The position numbers were made by a program, and so were the translations under genes. From Calothrix sp. NIES-3974 (lineage in GTDB: Bacteria > Cyanobacteriota > Cyanobacteriia > Cyanobacteriales > Nostocaceae): a DNA stretch of 64,000 bases. This document shows positions 55,184 through 64,000 of the stretch, piece by piece. Under the pieces are notes generated by a model. That model worked only from the letters and a program-made list of their open reading frames with translations. It had not been told where the DNA came from and made no database searches. Each line of letters begins with the position of its first letter. Positions within the stretch are counted from its first letter, which is position 1. The DNA is taken from NCBI RefSeq assembly GCF_002368395.1, contig NZ_AP018254.1, positions 1,984,001 through 2,048,000 on the forward strand. The letters are read 5' to 3'.

Positions 55184-55990
55184 ATGCAAAGGCGAACCCA
55201 GAGAAAAATTAAAAATTTATTCATATTTTTGTTCGTATTTGCATTTATCGGACTGCTAATAGTATCAGATAGCTCCCACTCCTTTGCCCTATTCCCCAAA
55301 GCCCAGTTAGGGAATTCTCAAACCAACCCTCCATGTTGTTTGGACACGACCAAACCGGAAAATAGCTTATCCCTATCCCCGACTCCCCACTCCCCACTCC
55401 CCACTCCCAAACCACACCCCTTGCCAACAAAATTATCTCAGTGGCAGGATAAAGGCAATAATGGTGACTATTTTACAGACATTCAAGCGACAAAATTTGG
55501 TTACTTAATTTGGTCAAAATTCCCCGTTAAGATTTACATCGAAACCCCAAATCTAAATACCAACTTAGCAGAAACATGGGTGAAAGCAGTTGTGCAAACA
55601 GTGCAGGAGTGGAATGAATATTTACCACTACAAATTATTTCCACACCCCATCAAGCTGATATCAAAATTATCCGCAAAGTCCCCCCTCTTCAGGGAAATC
55701 CTCCCCGTGCGCGTTCTGCTTTAGCAACCTATGAGTTATACATACAAGATAATTTTTTACGCCACAAATTCACAATCCTTTTAAGTCCTAGCCAAAGCGG
55801 AAAATTCTTGCAAGCTGCATCCCGTCACGAACTGGGACATGCATTGGGAATCTGGGGACATAGTTCTAATCCCAATGATGCATTGTATTTTTCCCAAGTA
55901 GCTAACCCTCCTCAAATTTCTCCCAGGGATATTAACACCCTCAAACGAATTTATCAGCAATCAACAAGTTTGGGATGGAAGTTAGGGTAG
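55184..55990 (+). CDS. Secreted matrixin-like zinc metalloprotease
   Basis: 268 aa. The basic start MQRRTQRKIKNLFIFLFVFA is followed by a hydrophobic signal or anchor (to about residue 35). A Pro/Ser linker (about 62-90; PTPHSPLPTPKPHPLP) is encoded by tandem CCCCACT heptamers of a kind otherwise found between genes. The catalytic domain (about 95-265) has SRHELGHALGIWGHSSNPND, matching HExxHxxGxxH of matrixins, with a downstream ALYFSQV (Met-turn region not fully conventional). Expected site: periplasm or outside. Substrate unknown. Confidence 0.85.
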   Translation: MQRRTQRKIKNLFIFLFVFAFIGLLIVSDSSHSFALFPKAQLGNSQTNPPCCLDTTKPENSLSLSPTPHSPLPTPKPHPLPTKLSQWQDKGNNGDYFTDIQATKFGYLIWSKFPVKIYIETPNLNTNLAETWVKAVVQTVQEWNEYLPLQIISTPHQADIKIIRKVPPLQGNPPRARSALATYELYIQDNFLRHKFTILLSPSQSGKFLQAASRHELGHALGIWGHSSNPNDALYFSQVANPPQISPRDINTLKRIYQQSTSLGWKLG

Positions 55991-56036
55991 TGATTTATTG
56001 CATAATGATGTAGCTGTACTGCTAATTAGTAAGTGT

Positions 56037-56148
56037 GTTTCAATCCCTAATAGGGATTAATTTGAATTGCAATCTAGTATTTGCAACCATCGAACAATAA
56101 AAAGTGTGGAGGTTTAAATCCCTAATAGGGATTAATTTGAATTGCAAT
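56037..56148. CRISPR. Minimal orphan CRISPR: two 37-bp repeats, one 38-bp spacer
   Basis: Repeat 1 at 56037-56073 and repeat 2 at 56112-56148 are 37 bp and differ at one base (GTTTC/GTTTA). They begin GTTTCAATCCCTAATAGGGA, with inverted ATCCCT/AGGGAT, which is the familiar cyanobacterial type III/I-D-like repeat start. The spacer is 56074-56111 (38 bp), begins CTAGTATTTGCAACC. No cas gene occurs in the window. It might be an array remnant or be served in trans by another locus. Confidence 0.82.
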
Positions 56149-56429
56149 AGCTCGAAGTAGAAACCTTACGGTATTTAGTTTTCCAGGTAAAGTTCCGTCT
56201 GACACAACTAAGAATAGCTTTTCCATGAAAATGATGTCAAGAGGGGGAAGGAGAAAAATCCTGAAATCCTTGTGAAATAGGACTTTCAGGATTTCCGTCG
56301 CAGGTGTTTGGAATGCGATCGCCTCAAATCCGGACAGAGCTAGAGTTTCAGACGAAAAAAAAAACACAACTGGCGAAAAAACACCCATAGTGCGACGGAA
56401 ATATTGGCGAAAAATTAGGTGGCGAACTA

Positions 56430-57984
<1,555 letters not shown>

Positions 57985-59124
57985 ATGCGCATTGTCTTGA
58001 TTGGTGGTGGACATAGCCATGCGATCGCGTTATGGTTTTTTGGCAAATATCCCCCGGTTCAGGGTGTGGAATTGATTTTGATTTCTGACTGTATTCAAAC
58101 TCCCTATTCGGGGATGTTACCGGGACATATAGCAGGATTTTATACCTATCAGGAATGCCATATTAATTTGATTCATTTAGCTAGATTTGCTAGAGCAAAG
58201 CTGTGTCTGGATCGAGTGATTGGTTTAGATTTACACCGTAACCAGGTAATTTGTGCCCACAATCATCCGATTTCCTTTGATGTGGTTTGTTTAGATATCG
58301 GTAGCACCCCAGCGATTCTCACTGTTCCTGGTGCGTTGGAGTATGCGACTCCGGTTAAACCCATCCCCCAATTTTTGCGGTCATGGTCAGAATTTTTGAC
58401 AAATATCAGCCAACGACCCCAACAACCAGTGAATGTGGGAATCGTTGGTGGAGGAGCAGGGGGAGTTGAATTAGCCTTAACAATGCAAGCACGGTTAGGC
58501 AAAATCATTGATTCCCCGGCAAACTTACACATGCATTTGTTTCAACGGGGGATGAAAATTATGCCTAGTCATCATCCTACTGTACGGTGTGTTTTACAAT
58601 CAACCTTAAAAAAGCGGGGAATAAACATCCATTTAGGTGCAAGTGTTGTCAAACTAGATTCCCCCGTACCACCCAAAGTTCAGATTATCACCAAATCCGG
58701 CTTTTCTACCGAATGCGATCGCATTTTTTGGGTAACCCATGCATCTGCACCCACCTGGTTACGGGATGCAGGATTAGCTACCGATGCTCAGGGTTTTGTG
58801 CTGGTGGACGAAACTTTACAGTCAATTTCCCATTCCCAAGTTTTTGCCACTGGAGATATTGCTAGTATCCTTAACCATCCCCGTCCCAAAGCAGGGGTTT
58901 TTGCTGTCCGTCAAGGTAAACCCCTGTATACTAACCTATGTCGGCTAACGGAAGGTAAACCCCTGAAAAACTATATACCCCAACGCCAATATTTAAGTTT
59001 AATTGGAACCGGGGATAAACGGGCGATCGCTTCACGGGGTTGTTTTACCCTCCCCCCCCATCCCCTGATTTGGTGGTGGAAGGATAGAATCGATCATCGA
59101 TTTATGCAGAGGTTTTCTTTTTAA
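57985..59124 (+). CDS. FAD-dependent NDH-2-like oxidoreductase (SelD N-domain type)
   Basis: 379 aa. MRIVLIGGGHSHAIALWFFG is the FAD-binding start; GIVGGGAGGVELALTMQAR is the NAD(P)H-binding fold; VFATGDIASILNHPRPKAGV is the second FAD contact. The IGGGHSHAIALW start, TPYSGMLPGHIAGFYT and the ending WWWKDRIDHRFMQRF are typical of the N-terminal half of cyanobacterial SelD fusion proteins (oxidoreductase plus selenophosphate synthetase). Here the protein stops after FMQRFSF with no AIRS kinase domain. Either a natural stand-alone form or a 3' truncation; heptamer repeats start at its stop codon. Confidence 0.85.
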   Translation: MRIVLIGGGHSHAIALWFFGKYPPVQGVELILISDCIQTPYSGMLPGHIAGFYTYQECHINLIHLARFARAKLCLDRVIGLDLHRNQVICAHNHPISFDVVCLDIGSTPAILTVPGALEYATPVKPIPQFLRSWSEFLTNISQRPQQPVNVGIVGGGAGGVELALTMQARLGKIIDSPANLHMHLFQRGMKIMPSHHPTVRCVLQSTLKKRGINIHLGASVVKLDSPVPPKVQIITKSGFSTECDRIFWVTHASAPTWLRDAGLATDAQGFVLVDETLQSISHSQVFATGDIASILNHPRPKAGVFAVRQGKPLYTNLCRLTEGKPLKNYIPQRQYLSLIGTGDKRAIASRGCFTLPPHPLIWWWKDRIDHRFMQRFSF

Positions 59125-59185
59125 TTCGTAATTTGTAATTCGTAATTCGTAATTTGTAATTCGTAATTCGTAATTTGTAATTTGT
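59123..59185. repeat. Heptamer tandem repeat AATTYGT, nine units
   Basis: Nine perfect 7-bp units (AATTCGT or AATTTGT in the order C T C C T C C T T). The first overlaps the stop codon of the preceding gene (59122-59124). Related short runs occur at 24391, 44935, 61336 and 63158. Such STRR arrays are typical of heterocystous cyanobacteria. Confidence 0.9.
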
Positions 59186-59350
59186 AATACCCGCTATGGG
59201 GGAAGCAAGCTACTTAATTTGTAATTTGTAACGATAAGAAATACCCTTTAAAAATGCTTCTCAAGTTTCTGCGAAAGTAGTTAAAGCTTTATAAGTATAA
59301 TGTTTTCTCAGACCACCCATTAGTTGCTGATCAATGATGAAAGTATAAGC

Positions 59351-59691
59351 CAATACAGTTAGTTAAAGATAACTGTAGGTTGGGTTGAGGCTTTGCTTAG
59401 ACTGTTGATTTTGTGGAAATTTACCCATAAGTTCACACTGTTTTTGTGATTATCTTGTCCCGATGCTCCGGGTGGGGACGCATTCCACGAGGGTTACTCC
59501 CTCAAATCAGGAAGCAGAGCTTCCCTATATGTATCAACAGCCCCAGTATTGGAACAAGTTTGTTGTCACGGTTTGTGGATAAATTTGCGACCCCAAAAAA
59601 GGCACAAAGTACACAGCCTAGGCTCTGCCTCTACATTCTTCAACCTAACCTACCCAGTAATCAAGCTTTTAAGTCTAACTGAACTGTATTG
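59351..59691. mobile_element. MITE-like element, 341 bp, 10-bp target duplication
   Basis: The ends CAATACAGTT and AACTGTATTG are perfect inverted repeats. AAGTATAAGC at 59341-59350 is repeated exactly at 59692-59701. The outer portions match the 215-bp copy at 34689-34903. The central 59500-59625 is additional, with AAGCAGAGCTTCCC and GCCTAGGCTCTGCC suggesting a nested insertion. No transposase; the frame at 59446-59682 is spurious. Confidence 0.85.
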
Positions 59692-59737
59692 AAGTATAAG
59701 CTTTAAAATCTAATAAGATAAAGTGACGAATAAGACT

Positions 59738-59878
59738 CCTGGATTTCTCACGAGTAAGTTGTAAGCTTTGAGTAACGGATTGATTTTCCTTCTACTCCCT
59801 ACTCCCGTACAAACGACCCGTCGGGTCGTCTGTACTCCCTATTCCCCATGAGTTTTAGGGTTTTGTGAGAAATGCGGG
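59738..59878. repeat. GTGAGAAATCC element with nested palindrome
   Basis: Left end CCTGGATTTCTCACGA, right end TTGTGAGAAATGCGGG. In the middle, the GTAC-AGACG palindrome (59807-59835, arms ACGACCCG / CGGGTCGT) interrupts the CTACTCCCT tract, so one repeat is inserted in another. Confidence 0.75.
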
Positions 59879-59912
59879 ACGTGTTTTTTCCCCTTCTGAT
59901 ATTCTTTCAGCC

Positions 59913-61289
59913 CTAACCAATCTTTAGCCTTGCTACTGATTGGGCAACTGGGACTGGTTCTCCTGTTAAACTAAAGGCACGCACTTCCGTAATTTTCACA
60001 TTGACAATTTGCCCTTTTAGCTCATTGATGTCACCTTGGAAAAAGGTAAGTCGATTGCCGTCGGTACGTCCCATCACCTGGCTCCCATCTTTGGGATTTT
60101 GCTCTTCTACTAATACCTGTTCAATTCTACCTAGATATCGCTGCGATCGCTCGGCGGCTTTAATTGCCACTAAATGGTTTAATCTTTGTAGGCGATCGCT
60201 TTTGACTTCTTCGCTGATTTGCTCTTCCCATAGGGCTGCGGGTGTCCCTGGACGGGGGGAATAGGCAGCAGTATTTAGTATATCAAACCCGATGTCTTCC
60301 ACTAGTTTCAAGGTATTTTCAAATTGCGCTTCTGTCTCTCCGGGAAAACCAACAATGGCATCCGCACTGATGGCTGCATCGGGCATATAGGTACGAATTG
60401 TCTCAATAATCCGGCGATATTTTTCGTGGGTATATCCCCGTGCCATCCGCTTCAAGACTTCGTTATCCCCTGATTGGAAGGGAATATGGAAGTGCTTACA
60501 AATCTTCGGTAATTCAGCACAGGCGCGAATTAAACGCTCCGTAAAATAACGGGGATGGGATGTAGCAAAACGAATTCTTTCAATTCCTGGCACATCGTGG
60601 ACAAAGTATAATAAATCCGTAAAGGTGTGTAAATGTCGTCCCTCTGGGGTTGTTCCTGGTAAATCCCGTCCGTAGGCATCAATATTTTGTCCCAGGAGAG
60701 TAATTTCTTTGTAACCCTGTCGTCCTAATTCCTCAATTTCGGCACGAATTGCCTCCGGTGTGCGCGACTGTTCCACACCCCGGACATTGGGAACGACACA
60801 GTAGGTACAACGCTCATTGCAACCATAAATCACATTCACCCAAGCGCTGACACTGCTATCTCGCCGTGGCTTGGTAATGTCTTCCATGATATGAACGGCT
60901 TCGGTGGCCACGACCTGATTGCCGTCAAATACCTGCTGTAATAAATCCTTGAGGCGATTTGCATGTTGGGGACCCATGACTAAATCTAGTTCTGGAACCC
61001 GACGCAATAGGGCTTCTCCTTCCTGTTGGGCTACACATCCAGCCACAATTAGGGTTAAATCTGGTTTTTCGTGCTTGCGTTTGGCTTGTCTACCGAGATA
61101 GGAATATACTTTCTGCTCGGCGTTATCACGGATAGTACAGGTGTTGTAGAGGATTAAATCTGCCTGATTTGGGTCTGCGGCGAACTCAAAGCCCATGTCT
61201 TCTAAGACACCAGCCATTCGTTCTGAGTCCGCCTTATTCATTTGACAGCCGAAGGTAGTGATATGATAGGAACGCTTAGAAGTGGTCAT
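59913..61289 (-). CDS. miaB: tRNA-2-methylthio-N6-dimethylallyladenosine synthase
   Basis: 458 aa radical-SAM methylthiotransferase that adds 2-methylthio to i6A37 of tRNAs. The UPF0004 domain with its cluster cysteines ([42 protein letters not shown]) is followed by the radical-SAM CxxxCxxC in [17 protein letters not shown], then [20 protein letters not shown] and a TRAM domain (about 385-445). No dimethylallyltransferase gene (miaA) is in the window. Start ATG 61289. Confidence 0.97.
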   Translation of the reverse strand: MTTSKRSYHITTFGCQMNKADSERMAGVLEDMGFEFAADPNQADLILYNTCTIRDNAEQKVYSYLGRQAKRKHEKPDLTLIVAGCVAQQEGEALLRRVPELDLVMGPQHANRLKDLLQQVFDGNQVVATEAVHIMEDITKPRRDSSVSAWVNVIYGCNERCTYCVVPNVRGVEQSRTPEAIRAEIEELGRQGYKEITLLGQNIDAYGRDLPGTTPEGRHLHTFTDLLYFVHDVPGIERIRFATSHPRYFTERLIRACAELPKICKHFHIPFQSGDNEVLKRMARGYTHEKYRRIIETIRTYMPDAAISADAIVGFPGETEAQFENTLKLVEDIGFDILNTAAYSPRPGTPAALWEEQISEEVKSDRLQRLNHLVAIKAAERSQRYLGRIEQVLVEEQNPKDGSQVMGRTDGNRLTFFQGDINELKGQIVNVKITEVRAFSLTGEPVPVAQSVARLKIG

Positions 61290-61332
61290 GGGTTACTTTA
61301 CAAAAAAATGCAGGTTCACGCAAGAACATTTT

Positions 61333-61486
61333 AACTTAATTTGTAATTTGTAATTCGTAATTCGTAATAGCCTGCGGCAACGCTTCGCGTACGTAATTAA
61401 GAAGCATAACGGGTTGATGGTGTGACTGCTCCCTAATGCCTACTCCCTACTCCCTGGATTTTTTTAATTTGTGAGAAATCCGGGGT
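61333..61486. repeat. Compound repeat tract after miaB
   Basis: AATTTGT and AATTCGT heptamers (61336-61365), then GCCTGCGGCAACGCTTCGCG (reverse of 24366-24395), then the right half of the GTGAGAAATCC element (61441-61486, CTCCCTACTCCCTGGATTTT). Confidence 0.7.
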
Positions 61487-61495
61487 GATTAGATT

Positions 61496-63160
61496 CTAGG
61501 TTTTCTTTGCCAGTTGAAGAATTTTATCTTTAATTTGTGCGAGAATGGCTGGTTCAATTTCCAAGTCAGTGGGGGAGAGTCCCTGAATTTTTGCTAACAG
61601 GGGTATATCTAATTCTAAATCTGTGAGTGTTTGGGTTTGGCTAAAGATATAGTTGGGTTCACCTTCGAGGATTAATTGACCTTGATCCATGACGAATATC
61701 CAATCAGCCCAGTTATAAACTAAATTGAGGTCATGGGTTGCCATGAGGAGGGTTGTACCGGATTGATGGATTTTGGCTAAAACCGATAGGAGTTGACGGG
61801 TGTGTTTTATATCTAAATAGGCAGTGGGTTCATCGAGGATAAGTAGTTCGGGTTGTAGTACCATGACATCGGCGATGGAAACTCGTTTTTTTTGACCTAA
61901 ACTGAGGTGATGAATGGGTGTATCCGCAAGTTCTGTTAATTCAAAGTCTATCAGAGCTTTTTCGACACGGGTTTTGATTTCCTGGAGAGGTAAATTTAAG
62001 TTGCATAATCCATAGGAAATATCTTCTGCGACGGTGGATGCAACTAATTGATGTTCTGGGTCTTGGAATACTAAACCGATTTTCTGTCTTAAGTGATTTA
62101 AATAATAGTGTGTATATGCAAAGGGTTGACCACGCCATTTGATTTGACCTGATAGGGGTTTATATAGTCCATTGGCTAATAAAAATAAGGTGGTTTTACC
62201 ACAACCATTTTGACCAATTAGGGCGCATTTTTTCCCCGCAGGTACTTGGAGTGTAAGTTGGTTGATGGTAATTTGTTTGGAACCAAAATATTTATAGCTG
62301 ACATGATTAAAATCAAGAAGAGTTCGGCATCGGAATTGGACATAGAGGATTTCTAAGCAAATCAATATTATCCAACTCATCATAGCGACAAATAAATATC
62401 GTTGATAGATAGGTTGGCTACCGGGGTGATGACAATTGCTAAGGCGCTGGAAGCTATAGACGCGAATTTCACCATTAAATCCTCGACTTTCTAAGCCTTT
62501 ACTAAACTCTTGATATTGTTGTAAGCTACGTTGCAGAAGTTGGCCAACTAAAAGGGCAAAACTGCTAATACCCCTTTTCCAAGTGCGATAACCGCCACGG
62601 GAATTTTGAGCAATCCATAGTTGATTTGCTGTTTTTAGTAAGACAAAAATAAATCGATACATCAAGAGTAATAATTCCGTTAAAAGGGTAGGAAATCCCC
62701 ATTGACGTAGCACCTGTAAAATATCTGTGAATGGGGTAGATAAAATCAAAAAATATAAGCAAGAAATGGTTGCAAAGGAGCGACAAAAAATTGTGAAGGC
62801 TTGGTTGATTCCCTGACGACTTACATATATATAATGATTGCCAAAAATCAATCCTTGCCAGACATCATTTTTAACCAATTCCCAGAGTTTATAATCAATA
62901 AGATTTATTATCAAAGCTGGTAAACTCATCAACATAAAAATACTCGCAGCCATCAATAATTTGAGATAAAACTTGATGGGAATACCCGCAAAAACAACCA
63001 GACAAAACCCCATCCATAGAGCGAGAATTAGCTGGATTGGTGGATGGAAAAAAAATGCGATCGCAAAATTTAATAAACTGAAAATTACCTTGGCAATGGC
63101 AGGTATATTCCGGAGTTTATTCCTATAAGCTAGGCTATCAAGTGGGAAAGACATTAACAA
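61496..63160 (-). CDS. cbiQO: Cobalt/nickel ECF transporter CbiQ-CbiO fusion
   Basis: 554 aa. Residues 1-285 form the T component CbiQ: membrane helices from about 25 and the coupling motifs MYRFIFVLLKTANQLWIAQN (Arg-rich coupling helix) and GLESRGFNGEIRVYSFQRLS (ARG motif). From residue 288 (LLDFNHVSYKYFGSK) an ABC ATPase follows: Walker A ALIGQNGCGKTTLFLL, signature HLSLGQKKRVSIADVM, Walker B LLILDEPTAYLD. Normally cbiQ and cbiO are separate genes; here the frame is continuous. It follows cbiN by 201 bp. Metal specificity (Co or Ni) is not decided by sequence. Confidence 0.93.
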   Translation of the reverse strand: MLMSFPLDSLAYRNKLRNIPAIAKVIFSLLNFAIAFFFHPPIQLILALWMGFCLVVFAGIPIKFYLKLLMAASIFMLMSLPALIINLIDYKLWELVKNDVWQGLIFGNHYIYVSRQGINQAFTIFCRSFATISCLYFLILSTPFTDILQVLRQWGFPTLLTELLLLMYRFIFVLLKTANQLWIAQNSRGGYRTWKRGISSFALLVGQLLQRSLQQYQEFSKGLESRGFNGEIRVYSFQRLSNCHHPGSQPIYQRYLFVAMMSWIILICLEILYVQFRCRTLLDFNHVSYKYFGSKQITINQLTLQVPAGKKCALIGQNGCGKTTLFLLANGLYKPLSGQIKWRGQPFAYTHYYLNHLRQKIGLVFQDPEHQLVASTVAEDISYGLCNLNLPLQEIKTRVEKALIDFELTELADTPIHHLSLGQKKRVSIADVMVLQPELLILDEPTAYLDIKHTRQLLSVLAKIHQSGTTLLMATHDLNLVYNWADWIFVMDQGQLILEGEPNYIFSQTQTLTDLELDIPLLAKIQGLSPTDLEIEPAILAQIKDKILQLAKKT

Positions 63161-63304
63161 TTCGTAATTCGTAGTTACTAATTTGTAATTACGTTACGGA
63201 TGGGGATTTAGACCCCACCCATAACGTTATAAAACCGCAACGTAACCGAACATTTGGCTCAAAGCTTTACTCCCGTACAAACGCGATATATCGCTTCTCT
63301 CCCT

Positions 63305-63333
63305 GTACAGACGACCCGACGGGTCGTCTGTAC
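63305..63333. repeat. 29-bp palindrome between cbiN and cbiQO
   Basis: GTACAGACGACCCG-A-CGGGTCGTCTGTAC: 14-bp perfect arms around one base, the longest member of the family. A worn one (AAACGCGATATATCGCTTCT) sits at 63276-63295. It lies in the intercistronic space of the transporter operon. Confidence 0.85.
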
Positions 63334-63361
63334 TCCCTAATTTCAACGACCACCCACCGAC

Positions 63362-63649
63362 TTACTGACGTTGACGACCGCGATAAAAACCAATTACATA
63401 GCCAATTAAACCAGCACCCAACCCTGCTTGAGATGCAAATAATAAACTTTCAGTTTCACCACCAGGGGGAGCAAGAATCGGTTCAAACCAAGGTTTATAA
63501 TCTGGTTTGACCTGCTTAATTATCTCCTCCGCTTGTCCGTCTGCACCAGCAAATTCCGAACCACGCACAATAATCAAAGGTGCAACCACCAAAGCTACTA
63601 CCCCTAACACCAATAACCAATTACTTACTTGGTTGCGAGATTGATTCAT
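63362..63649 (-). CDS. cbiN: Cobalt transport protein CbiN
   Basis: 95 aa small accessory membrane subunit of the CbiMNQO transporter, with two helices (about residues 10-28 and 70-88) and a lumenal loop [20 protein letters not shown] and [19 protein letters not shown], the CbiN signature. It starts at ATG 63649, overlapping the 3' end of cbiM by 29 bp. It is needed for metal insertion into CbiM. Confidence 0.93.
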   Translation of the reverse strand: MNQSRNQVSNWLLVLGVVALVVAPLIIVRGSEFAGADGQAEEIIKQVKPDYKPWFEPILAPPGGETESLLFASQAGLGAGLIGYVIGFYRGRQRQ

Positions 63650-64000
63650 GTTTTCCTGGCTGAATTAATCGTAAAAGTTCTAATTCCTGTGCATTGTAGG
63701 ACTCTAACCAGTTCCATACCAATACGGTTAACAATCCTTCACTAATTGATAAGGGTACTTGGGTATAGGCAAAAATCCCTGCAAATTTAGCAAACGAAGC
63801 CATCACTCCCCCCATGGAAGCGGGAAAAGCTAAAGCCAATTGGAGAGAAGTAATTACATAGGTGAGCAAATTTGCCAAAGCCGCAGCTGCAAAAATCGCC
63901 AAACGCTGCTGACTAGTTATACCAACAATCAATTTATAAATCCAGTAGGCAGCAAAGGGTCCTGCGATCGCCATTGAAAATGCATTTGCACCCAAGGTGG
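63621..64000 (-). CDS. cbiM: Cobalt transport protein CbiM, C-terminal part
   Basis: The frame enters from the right window edge ([20 protein letters not shown]) and ends at 63621. It contains membrane helices and [20 protein letters not shown], typical of the CbiM C-terminal half. CbiM is the metal-binding S component; its N-terminal His-containing metal site is outside the window. Any cobalamin riboswitch ahead of cbiM would also lie beyond base 64000. Confidence 0.93.
   Translation of the reverse strand, partial: TLGANAFSMAIAGPFAAYWIYKLIVGITSQQRLAIFAAAALANLLTYVITSLQLALAFPASMGGVMASFAKFAGIFAYTQVPLSISEGLLTVLVWNWLESYNAQELELLRLIQPGKHESISQPSK

Noticed and set aside
56122-56388. 88-aa minus-strand frame
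   Set aside because: Overlaps a CRISPR repeat and has no homology or ribosome site.
59446-59682. 78-aa plus-strand frame
   Set aside because: Lies wholly inside the MITE and is absent as a frame from the shorter copy at 34689.

Overview
The window looks like chromosomal DNA from a filamentous, probably heterocyst-forming cyanobacterium (Nostocales-like; genus not determined). The evidence is frequent GCGATCGC (HIP1) sites, light-dependent protochlorophyllide reductase, an Rcp1-type response regulator beside a kinase with a bilin-type GAF domain, Uma2 and Rpn family genes, heptamer tandem repeats (AATTYGT, CCCCACT) and many short palindromic and MITE-like elements between genes. No rRNA, tRNA, phage or autonomous IS transposase gene was found.

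Layout. 1-3352 (minus): respiratory terminal oxidase operon with two DUF2231 membrane proteins, subunit II without CuA cysteines and subunit I of A2 type, i.e. the alternative (ARTO/cox3-like) oxidase. 3546-8018: a glycosyltransferase, a two-gene RloA/RloB (AbiL-like) defence module and a broken glycosyltransferase. 8760-13622: a STAND NTPase (HTH, NB-ARC, TPR), a small DUF1399-like gene and an ArsR-ClpN fusion regulator. 14198-20332: housekeeping genes (map, HAD phosphatase, lpxD), conserved membrane proteins and a Uma2 nuclease. 20944-30319: P-type cation ATPase, pyruvate formate-lyase without an adjacent activase, mgtE and a BrkB-like protein. Two diverged copies of a roughly 210-bp noncoding element carrying a Fur-type box lie at 20650-20858 and 27342-27549. 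31155-36400: histidine kinase, rsmG, Tat/lipoprotein SOD, an Rpn nuclease and gene relics.

36445-40180 encodes an exopolysaccharide export pair (Wza-like and Wzc-like). 42104-47432 is a two-component cluster: hybrid kinase, Rcp1-like regulator and a kinase with a cyanobacteriochrome-like GAF domain. 47871-51183 holds a SagB-type oxidoreductase and a DUF948/YtxH/hypothetical envelope set. 51667-55990 holds cysE, gpmI, secG and a secreted matrixin-like protease. A two-repeat orphan CRISPR lies at 56037-56148. The right end has por, a SelD-type FAD oxidoreductase without its kinase domain, miaB and a cobalt/nickel ECF transporter (cbiM partial, cbiN, fused cbiQO).

The intergenic space is large and full of repeats. 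The most informative are a MITE with two copies each flanked by a perfect 10-bp target duplication (34679-34913 and 59341-59701), a 70-bp element with 12-bp terminal inverted repeats inserted in another repeat (40963-41032), and a family of palindromes that keep the same outer arms but change their cores, one of which sits inside the P-type ATPase gene. The best candidate for something undescribed is the paired Fur-box element, read here as a possible iron-controlled small RNA locus.
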